Below are positions 54,466-64,000 of a stretch of DNA of 64,000 nucleotides, piece after piece (position 1 is the stretch's first letter; each line of letters starts with the position of its first letter). This stretch comes from Nansenia antarctica (Eukaryota > Chordata > Actinopteri > Argentiniformes > Microstomatidae). The stretch lies in contig OZ022347.1 of NCBI GenBank assembly GCA_963989245.1, positions 44,852,993 through 44,916,992 of the forward strand, written 5' to 3'. The notes under the pieces are model-generated. The model ran no database searches. It was given only the letters and a program-made list of their open reading frames with translations, and was not told the origin of the DNA. A program made the position numbers and the translations under genes.

Positions 54466-55307
54466 AAGTATATATATAACATAAGTAAGTCTGTCCATCA
54501 GTCATCATAAGAAACAGTCATCTATGCTCGGACCAGGGGCCACTGGCAGTCGTTGAATTGTATTACGTTACATTATACAACAGTTAGTTCAGACCAAGTA
54601 ATTTGATTGGACAAGAGGCATTCCATGAGTGCCGATATACAGTATAACAGCACTGGGACTTTTAACTATATGTATCACTCCGCCGCACAGGTGTTCTATT
54701 AAATGAACGTTAATTAGACTACATTAACTGTCGTTATCTATCAGATTATCTATCAGTGTGTTGGTTTCAAACAAAGACGGATATATTTCCAAATAACATT
54801 TGAGTTAAATTATGAATGGTCATCAGAAGAGGACGAATGTGTTTTGCAGGTCTGAAAGCTAAAAAGTTACTGGAGACCATCAGACCACCGAGAACAGGAT
54901 GGAGCAATGTACTATCTGATGTCAACTCGTCTGAATCACATCCACACATTCACCACCAAAGCGACTGTCAACCGAGTCATATTTCACTGGTTGCTTAATA
55001 AATGGAAACGTACAGATAAATGTACACGATACAAAGTAGCTAGCCTGCGGATGTTTGTGTTCAGGTTACTAGGCAACCAGTCCAGCTGTAGTTCAGTTGT
55101 GGAACTATTTTATGTTGGTGGAGCCAAAATAAATGATTAAATAAACAAACAAATCATAATCTGTTGTCGCTTATTACTGTTAACTAATAAATGGCGCTGT
55201 AAAACTGTTGTATAACAACTCGGCCTGCGGCCTCGTACCTACGACCGAATCACAGCCGTGCTGATATTCAGTATAACAGCACGACCTCGAGTGTGACATT
55301 GCTTCAT
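54466..55307. other. Non-coding spacer with paired palindromes
   Basis: GTGCCGATATACAGTATAAC-AGCAC (about 54631) and GTGCTGATATTCAGTATAAC-AGCAC (about 55259) are near-identical direct repeats, each itself partly palindromic, bounding about 620 bp. The open frame 54907-55140 resembles nothing known to me. Probably a DNA-transposon relic. Confidence 0.35.
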
Positions 55308-58300
55308 TAGACTGAACATCACAGTCTACAAATAGACTGGACACCACAGTCTACAGAGAGACTGGACATCACAGTCTACAGAGAGAGAGACTGGACATTA
55401 CAGTCTACAGAGAGAGAGACTGGACATCACAGTCTACAGAGAGACTGGACATCACAGTCTACAGAGAGAGAGACTGGACATCACAGTCTACAGAGAGAGA
55501 GACTGGACATCACAGTCTACAGAGAGAGAGACTGGACATCACAGTCTACAGAGAGACTGGACACCACAATCTACAGAGAGACTGGACACCACAGTCTACA
55601 GAGAGACTGGACATCACAGTCTACAGAGAGACTGGACATCACAGTCTACAGAGAGACTGGACATCACAGTCTACAGAGAGAGAGACTGGACACCACAGTC
55701 TACAGAGAGACTGGACACCACAGTCTACAGAGAGAGAGACTGGACACCACAGTCTACAGAGAGAGAGACTGGACACCACAGTCTACAGAGAGACTGGACA
55801 CCACAGTCTACAGAGAGACTGGACATCACAGTCTACAGAGAGAGAGACTGGACATCACAGTCTACAGAGAGACTGGACATCACAGTCTACAAAGAGACTG
55901 GACATCACAGTCTACAGAGAGACTGGACATCACAGTCTACAGAGAGAGAGACTGGACACCACAGTCTACAGAGAGAGAGACTGGACACCACAGTCTACAG
56001 AGAGAGAGACTGGACATCACAGTCTACAGAGAGACTGGACATCACAGTCTACAGAGAGAGACTGGACATCACAGTCTACAGAGAGAGAGACTGGACACCA
56101 CAGTCTACAGAGAGAGAGACTGGACATCACAGTCTACAGAGAGACTGGACATCACAGTCTACAGAGAGAGAGACTGGACATCACAGTCTACAGAGAGAGA
56201 GACTGGACATCACAGTCTACAGAGAGACTGGACATCACAGTCTACAGAGAGAGAGACTGGACATCACAATCTACAGAGAGACTGGACACCACAGTCTACA
56301 GAGAGACTGGACATCACAGTCTACAGAGAGACTGGACATCACAGTCTACAGAGAGACTGGACACCACAGTCTACAGAGAGACTGGACATCACAGTCTACA
56401 GAGAGACTGGACATCACAGTCTACAGAGAGAGAGACTGGACATCACAGTCTACAGAGAGACTGGACATCACAGTCTACAGAGAGACTGGACATCACAGTC
56501 TACAGAGAGAGAGACTGGACATCACAGTCTACAGAGAGAGAGACTGGACACCACAGTCTACAGAGAGAGAGACTGGACACCACAGTCTACAGATAGAGAG
56601 ACTGGACATCACAGTCTACAGAGAGAGAGACTGGACATCACAGTCTACAGAGAGAGAGACTGGACATCACAGTCTACAGAGAGAGAGACTGGACACCACA
56701 GTCTACAGAGAGAGAGACTGGACATCACAGTCTACAGAGAGACTGGACACCACAGTCTACAGTGAGAGAGACTGGACACCACAGTCTACAGAGAGAGATA
56801 CTGGACATCACAGTCTACAGAGAGACTGGACATCACAGTCTACAGAGAGAGAGACTGGACATCACAGTCTACAGAGAGACTGGACATCACAGTCTACAGA
56901 GAGAGAGACTGGACATCACAGTCTACAGAGAGAGAGACTGGACACCACAGTCTACAGAGAGACTGGACATCACAGTCTACAGAGAGAGAGACTGGACATC
57001 ACAGTCTACAGAGAGACTGGACATCACAGTCTACAGAGAGACTGGACATCACAGTCTACAGAGAGATACTGGACATCACAGTCTACAGAGAGACTGGACA
57101 TCACAGTCTACAGAGAGAGAGACTGGACATCACAGTCTACAGAGAGAGAGACTGGACATCACAGTCTACAGAGAGAGAGACTGGACATCACAGTCTACAG
57201 AGAGAGAGACTGGACACCACAGTCTACAGAGAGACTGGACATCACAGTCTACAGAGAGAGAGACTGGACATCACAGTCTACAGAGAGACTGGACATCACA
57301 GTCTACAGAGAGACTGGACATCACAGTCTACAGAGAGACTGGACATCACAGTCTACAGAGAGACTGGACATCACAGTCTACAGAGAGACTGGACATCACA
57401 GTCTACAAAGAGACTGGACATCACAGTCTACAGAGAGACTGGACACCACAGTCTACAGAGAGAGAGACTGGACATCACAGTCTACAGAGAGAGAGACTGG
57501 ACATCACAGTCTACAGAGAGACTGGACATCACAGTCTACAGAGAGACTGGACATCACAGTCTACAGAGAGAGAGACTGGACATCACAGTCTACAGAGAGA
57601 CTGGACATCACAGTCTACAGAGAGACTGGACATCACAGTCTACAGAGAGACTGGACATCACAGTCTACAGAGAGACTGGACATCACAGTCTACAGAGAGA
57701 CTGGACACCACAGTCTACAGAGAGAGAGACTGGACATCACAGTCTACAGAGAGAGAGACTGGACATCACAGTCTACAGAGAGACTGGACATCACAGTCTA
57801 CAGAGAGAGAGACTGGACATCACAGTCTACAGAGAGACTGGACATCACAGTCTACAGAGAGACTGGACATCACAGTCTACAGATAGAGAGACTGGACATC
57901 ACAGTCTACAGATAGAGAGACTGGACATCACAGTCTACAGAGAGACTGGACATCACAGTCTACAGAGAGAGAGACTGGACATCACAGTCTACAGAGAGAG
58001 AGACTGGACATCACAGTCTACAGAGAGAGAGACTGGACATCACAGTCTACAGAGAGAGAGAGACTGGACATCACAGTCTACAGAGAGACTGAACATCACA
58101 GTCTACAGAGAGAGAGACTGGACATCACAGTCTACAGAGAGACTGGACATCACAGTCTACAGAGAGACTGGACATCACAGTCTACAGAGAGAGAGACTGG
58201 ACATCACAGTCTACAGAGAGAGAGACTGGACATCACAGTCTACAGAGAGACTGGACATCACAGTCTACAGAGAGACTGGACATCACAGTCTACAGAGAGA

Positions 58301-61300
58301 GAGACTGGACATCACAGTCTACAGAGAGAGAGACTGGACATCACAGTCTACAGAGAGAGAGACTGGACATCACAGTCTACAGAGAGAGAGACTGGACATC
58401 ACAGTCTACAGAGAGAGAGACTGGACATCACAGTCTACAGAGAGAGAGACTGGACACCACAGTCTACAGAGAGACTGGACATCACAGTCTACAGAGAGAG
58501 AGACTGGACATCACAGTCTACAGAGAGAGAGACTGGACATCACAGTCTACAGAGAGAGAGACTGGACATCACAGTCTACAGAGAGAGAGACTGGACATCA
58601 CAGTCTACAGAGAGAGAGACTGGACATCACAGTCTACAGAGAGAGAGACTGGACACCACAGTCTACAGAGAGACTGGACATCACAGTCTACAGTGAGACT
58701 GGACACCACAGTCTACAGAGAGAGAGACTGGACATCACAGTCTACAGAGAGAGAGACTGGACATCACAGTCTACAGAGAGAGAGACTGGACACCACAGTC
58801 TACAGAGAGACTGGACATCACAGTCTACAGAGAGAGAGACTGGACACCACAGTCTACAGAGAGACTGGACACCACAGTCTACAGAGAGAGAGACTGGACA
58901 TCACAGTCTACAGAGAGAGAGACTGGAAACCACAGTCTACAGAGAGAGAGACTGGACATCACAGTCTACAGAGAGAGACTGGACATCACAGTCTACAGAG
59001 AGAGAGACTGGAAACCACAGTCTACAGAGAGAGAGACTGGACATCACAGTCTACAGAGAGAGAGACTGGACATCACAGTCTACAGAGAGACTGGACATCA
59101 CAGTCTACAGAGAGAGAGACTGGACATCACAGTCTACAGAGAGACTGGACATCACAGTCTACAGAGAGAGAGACTGGACATCACAGTCTACAGAGAGAGA
59201 GACTGGACATCACAGTCTACAGAGAGAGAGACTGGACATCACAGTCTACAGAGAGAGAGACTGGACATCACAGTCTACAGAGAGAGAGACTGGACATCAC
59301 AGTCTACAGAGAGAGAGACTGGACATCACAGTCTACAGAGAGAGAGACTTGACACCACAGTCTACAGAGAGAGAGACTGGACATCACAGTCTACAGAGAG
59401 AGAGACTGGACATCACAGTCTACAGAGAGAGAGACTGGACATCACAGTCTACAGAGAGAGAGACTGGACATCACAGTCTACAGAGAGAGAGACTGGACAT
59501 CACTGTCTACAGAGAGACTGGACATCACAGTCTACAGAGAGACTGGACATCACAGTCTACAGAGAGAGAGACTGGACATCACAGTCTACAGAGAGACTGG
59601 ACATCACAGTCTACAGAGAGACTGGACATCACAGTCTACAGAGAGACTGGACACCACAGTCTACAGAGAGAGAGACTGGACATCACAGTCTACAGAGAGA
59701 GAGACTGGACATCACAGTCTACAGAGAGAGAGACTGGACATCACAGTCTACAGAGAGAGAGACTGGACACCACAGTCTACAGAGAGAGAGACTGGACACC
59801 ACAGTCTACAGAGAGAGACTGGACATCACAGTCTACAGAGAGACTGGACATCACAGTCTACAGAGAGAGAGACTGGACATCACAGTCTACAGAGAGAGAG
59901 ACTGGACATCACAGTCTACAGTGAGAGAGACTGGACACCACAGTCTACAGAGAGAGAGACTGGACATCACAGTCTACAGAGAGAGAGACTGGACATCACA
60001 GTCTACAGAGAGACTGGACATCACAGTCTACAGAGAGACTGGACATCACAGTCTACAGAGAGACTGGACATCACAGTCTACAGAGAGAGAGACTGGACAT
60101 CACAGTCTACAGAGAGAGAGACTGGACATCACAGTCTACAGAGAGACTGGACATCACAGTCTACAGAGAGACTGGACATCACAGTCTACAGAGAGAGACT
60201 GGACACCACAGTCTACAGAGAGAGAGACTGGACACCACAGTCTACAGAGAGAGAGACTGGACATCACAGTCTACAGAGAGAGAGACTGGACATCACAGTC
60301 TACAGAGAGACTGGACATCACAGTCTACAGAGAGACTGGACATCACAGTCTACAGAGAGACTGGACACCACAGTCTACAGAGAGACTGGACACCACAGTC
60401 TACAGAGAGAGAGACTGGACACCACAGTCTACAGAGAGAGAGACTGGACACCACAGTCTACAGAGAGAGAGAGACTGGACATCACAGTCTACAGAGAGAC
60501 TGGACATCACAGTCTACAGAGAGACTGGACATCACAGTCTACAGAGAGACTGGACATCACAGTCTACAGAGAGAGAGACTGGACACCACAGTCTACAGAG
60601 AGAGAGACTGGACATCACAGTCTACAGAGAGACTGGACATCACAGTCTACAGAGAGACTGGACATCACAGTCTACAGAGAGAGAGACTGGACATCACAGT
60701 CTACAGAGAGAGAGACTGGACACCACAGTCTACAGAGAGAGAGACTGGACACCACAGTCTACAGAGAGACTGGACATCACAGTCTACAGAGAGAGAGACT
60801 GGACACCACAGTCTACAGAGAGAGAGAGACTGGACACCACAGTCTACAGAGAGACTGGACATCACAGTCTACAGAGAGAGAGACTGGACATCACAGTCTA
60901 CAGAGAGATAGACTGGACACCACAGTCTACAGAGAGAGAGACTGGACATCACAGTCTACAGAGAGACTGGACATCACAGTCTACAGAGAGACTGGACATC
61001 ACAGTCTACAGAGAGAGACTGGACATCACAGTCTACAGAGAGACTGGACATCACAGTCTACAGAGAGATAGACTGGACACCACAGTCTACAGAGAGAGAG
61101 ACTGGACATCACAGTCTACAGAGAGACTGGACATCACAGTCTACAGAGAGACTGGACATCACAGTCTACAGAGAGAGACTGGACATCACAGTCTACAGAG
61201 AGACTGGACATCACAGTCTACAGAGAGAGAGACTGGACATCACAGTCTACAGAGAGAGAGACTGGACATCACAGTCTACAGAGAGAGAGACTGGACACCA

Positions 61301-61392
61301 CAGTCTACAGAGAGAGAGACTGGACATCACAGTCTACAGAGAGAGAGACTGGACATCACAGTCTACAGAGAGACTGGACACCACAGTCTACA
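55308..61392 (+). repeat. 25/29-bp satellite array, about 6.1 kb
   Basis: Unit ACTGGACATCACAGTCTACA plus GAGAG (25 bp) or GAGAGAGAG (29 bp), with ACACCACAG and rare ATAGAG variants; roughly 220-235 units by length. The two lengths are mixed irregularly. No plus frame of the unit has a stop, so open frames up to 566 codons arise by chance. Flanked on both sides by copies of one block. Confidence 0.95.
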
Positions 61393-61420
61393 GTCACTGA
61401 ACACTTTATTAGGAACACCT

Positions 61421-61540
61421 GGGGGGTATTCCATCAACGTCACTAAAGGACAATCTAGGCTTATTTATATACGTAAGTCTCATGACACTTATCAAAATAA
61501 GCCTGGATTTTCCTGTAGTGACGTTGATGGAATACCCCCC
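61421..61540. mobile_element. Fold-back MITE, copy in repeat block 2
   Basis: Same element as 52980-53097, in the same host position, with GGGGGGTATTCC in place of GGGGGGTGTTCC. Confidence 0.85.
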
Positions 61541-61629
61541 TGTACACCTTCTCATCCATCCAGGTGTGAAGGTGTGGGGAATGTTTTCTTGGCACACTTT
61601 GGGCTTGTTGTCAATCATTAGTCAAACCT

Positions 61630-62549
61630 TGAATGAATGAATGAATGAATGAATGAATGAATGAATGAATGAATGGTCTTTATTGTCATTAATACAGTAC
61701 AGGTACTATACAACGAAATTTAGGAGGGGGGGCTCCCCTGGTGCTAGGAAAATTTTTTACTAAAAACAAGAAGGGAAAAGAGCTGGTTTACATAAATAAA
61801 GGCTATATACACTATCCACTATACTATACTCCTATACTATACAAATAAAACACTGTGCTGTACTCTATGCTATGCTATAAATATCCTAACATTTCCTATC
61901 TCTGAACCTTATGAACACGTGGGTTGTCATATTGCACATAGTATTATTGCACATTCATTTAAAGTGTCGCAGTTTGCAGGTTTGAAATGTTCACAGTTGT
62001 ATTTCAGTATTGCACTTGATTACAATCTAGTAGCTGCCATCAAATTGTCTAGATTGTCCAGGGCCTAGAACCTAGGTCTTTGCTGTGTTCAGGGCCTGAT
62101 TGGCCCTAGGGTAGAAGCTGAGCTTCAGTCTATTTGTCCTTGCGGACATGGTCCTGAACCGCCTGCCTGAGGGCAGCCGGACAAAGTGTTCGTTCCCAGG
62201 GTGGGATGGGTCTCTGGAGATCTTGGAGGCCTTCCTGAGGCAGCGTGTGTTGTACAGCTCTTCCAGAGAGGGGAGGGGGGCGCCGATGATCTTCTGGGCC
62301 GATCTCACGACTCTCTGTAGCGCTTTCCTCTCTGCGGCTGTGCAGCTGGAGAACCACACGCAGATGCAGTAGGTGAGGATGCTCTCCACTGCGCAGCGGT
62401 AGAAGGTCACAAGCAGCTCCTGTCTGAGGTGGTATTTCCTGAGGACTCTCAGGAAGTAGAGCCGCTGTTGTGCCTTCTTGATGATGGCTGCTGTGTTGGT
62501 CTTCCAGGACAGGTCATCCTGTATGTACACCCCCAGGAATCAGAGAGTT
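61630..62549 (-). mobile_element. 5'-truncated LINE, copy in repeat block 2
   Basis: Counterpart of 53188-54091 with the same GTCAAACCT duplication (61621-61629, 62550-62558) and a longer terminal GAAT repeat. RT tail frame at 62072-62530. Confidence 0.92.
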
Positions 62550-62569
62550 GTCAAACCTGTCAGTCATGG

Positions 62570-63339
62570 GCTGCGTCCTGTCTCCAGCACTATTCTCCCT
62601 ATACACCAACAGCTGTGTCTCCCGCCACCCCTCGGTCAAGCTCCTGAAGTTTGCAGACGACACCACCCTGGTGGGCCTCATCTCCAGGGGGGACGAATCT
62701 GCCTACAGGGGTGAGATCGAGGGGCTGCAGAGCTGGTGCAGTTTTAACAATCTGGAGCTCAATGCTCTAAAAACAGTGGAGATGGTGGTGGACATCACGC
62801 TGGGAGGTACCCCGGTGGCCTCCGTGGAGTCATGCCGCTTTCTAGGCATGACCATCTCCCGGGACCTCAAGTGGGAGCGGAACACCGAGGCCCTCACGAA
62901 GAAGGCCCAGAAGAGGATGTTCTTCCTCCGGCAACTGAGGAAATTCAGGCTGCCGAGGTCCATGATGGTCCAGTTTTACACGGCCATCATAGAGTCCATC
63001 CTCACCCACTCCATCATCACCTGGTTCCCTGCTGCAACGACCAAGGACAAGGCCAAGTTGCAGCGGGTAATACGCTCAGCAGAGAGGGTGATCGGCTGTC
63101 CCTTGCCCTCCCTCAACTCCCTGCATGACACCAGGGCTCTGAGGAGGGCAAGGAAGATCATGGCAGACCCCTTCCACCCCGGCCACGGCCTCCTCACCCT
63201 GCTTCCCTCTGGAAGAAGGTTGCGGCTGCCTAAGGCATTAAAGGCCCGCCACAGGCATAGCTTCTTCCCCTCAGCCGCCAGGCTGCTAAATGACTCTGGC
63301 TTCCCCCTCCCCCCCGCCTCCAAGTCTGCCCAGGACTGA
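62570..63339 (+). pseudogene. LINE reverse transcriptase C-terminal part
   Basis: Starts inside the RT core at GCVLSPALFSLYTNSC and contains the FADD box (LLKFADDTTLVGL), RFLGMTISRDLKWE and the C-terminal RLPKALKARHRHSFFPSAA, then RLLNDSG. The frame is intact to its stop, so the copy is young, but it lacks the N-terminal RT and endonuclease. A Met at 62548 lies in the neighbouring LINE and is not a real start. Confidence 0.9.
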
Positions 63340-63568
63340 ACATGCACTGGACCTTGAATTAACTCTGCACTGCACTTTACATACAGCACTATTCATGCAC
63401 TGTCTGACCTGTGTTGTCCTGTTTTTGCCTGTCTTTGCATTTGTATTTGTACTTGTTTTGTTAATGTATATGTGAAAAAAGCATAAATGCACCTTCTGTA
63501 AATGCCAAAGCAAATTCCTACATGTGTCAAGCATAATGGCAATAAACGTTATCTGAATCTGAATCTGA
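62570..63568 (+). mobile_element. Second 5'-truncated LINE, opposite strand, unique to block 2
   Basis: A different LINE. The 3' UTR ends AATAAACGTTATCTGAATCT plus GAATCTGAAT repeats. The site is empty in block 1 (GTCATGGCTTGAATGCC, about 54095-54111). A short ATGG duplication (62566-62569, 63569-63572) bounds it. Inserted after the block was duplicated. Confidence 0.93.
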
Positions 63569-63655
63569 ATGGCTTGAATGCCGCAGCCTATTTGAGTAAA
63601 GCTGCTGAAATTATTTATTTCAATTATTTATTTTCATTATTTATTTTCACGCTTC

Positions 63656-63790
63656 TGACGTCAGTAGCAACCACGTAACCACGGTAACGCCCCCTGTGTT
63701 CAACCATGTAACCATGGTAACGCCCCCTGTGTTCAACCATGTAACCATGGTAACGCCCCCTGTGTTCAACCATGTAACCATGGTAGATTT
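63656..63790. promoter_or_regulatory. CRE plus three tandem X-box motifs, block 2
   Basis: TGACGTCA at 63656-63663; GTAACC-N2-GGTAAC at 63675-63688, 63708-63721 and 63741-63754, one unit more than in block 1; then a broken unit. Confidence 0.45.
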
Positions 63791-64000
63791 GAAACTGAAA
63801 GTTCCACCTTCAGAAAACTTTTTTAAAGATAGTGTAGAGAAATAGTTCAATGTATTTGAAAGGATTATTCCGTTTTTATCCTTTGCCTTTACAATTACAT
63901 TTACATGTTTGGCATTTAGCAGACGCCTTTATCCAAAACGACTTACAACAAATACATTTAAGTATATATATAACATAAGTAAGTCTGTCCATCAGTCATC

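Larger units (their letters stand above)
61393..64000. repeat. Second copy of the 52952-54503 block
   Basis: Matches the earlier block through to the window end, with one extra LINE (62570-63568). It begins directly at the satellite edge (CAGTCTACAG|TCACTGAAC). Confidence 0.92.

Noticed and set aside
54816..55140. Small gene in the spacer before the satellite
   Set aside because: Frames of 60-77 codons with no family likeness, lying between transposon-like palindromic repeats.
56762..61621. Open frames of 191 to 566 codons through the 25/29-bp satellite
   Set aside because: No plus frame of the repeat unit contains a stop, and the two unit lengths shift the frame repeatedly. There is no start context, splice structure or family likeness.

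Overview
The window looks like vertebrate nuclear DNA from a teleost fish. The evidence is a tandem family of AIG1/GIMAP GTPase exons, intronless UDP-glucuronosyltransferase genes resembling fish UGT5, tRNA-derived fish-type SINEs, several LINE families, MITEs, solo-LTR-like elements, and a very high load of micro- and minisatellites. I cannot name the species. Nothing bacterial is present (no operons, ribosome binding sites or CRISPR).

Layout. 1-12.1 kb is repeat-dominated: a 47-bp minisatellite carrying AGGTCA direct repeats, nested LINE fragments, a 45-bp minisatellite built around a perfect palindrome and inverted on itself, and about 5.3 kb of a C-rich/G-rich strand-asymmetric minisatellite holding one SINE. 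12.1-51 kb is a large imperfect segmental duplication. Each half carries minus-strand GIMAP GTPase exons followed at higher coordinates by one minus-strand UGT gene (GIMAP 13.0-20.1 kb and UGT 23.8-25.4 kb; GIMAP 35.0-40.0 kb plus remnants and UGT 47.5-49.1 kb). The two UGT proteins differ at 10 of 526 residues. Comparing the halves gives occupied and empty sites that date several transposon insertions after the duplication. 51-64 kb is repeat-rich again: a DR4-bearing minisatellite, a fold-back MITE family, LINE fragments, and about 6.1 kb of a 25/29-bp satellite lying between two copies of one block, so an approximately 8.4-kb higher-order tandem repeat is likely.

Genes. Seven intact GTPase exons of three subtypes (A, B, C) all begin and end in intron phase 1 and have lengths divisible by three. 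So do the small serine/glycine-rich tail exons that follow type A. Any of them can therefore be joined in frame, and each cluster may encode one multi-AIG1-domain protein (GIMAP8-like) rather than separate genes. Between paralogues the protein is almost constant except at a few clustered positions: the variable residues of the P-loop, the segment after DTPGW, the residue before T(S/P)EL, the strand before SF, and the G4-like T-x-G-D. This focal hypervariability on a near-identical scaffold is the most interesting biology here. The UGTs are predicted ER-membrane conjugating enzymes. Their upstream DNA contains tandem arrays with consensus AP-1 sites and, farther out, AGGTCA DR4 elements. The GIMAP first exon(s) were not found. 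All splice calls are motif-based and untested.
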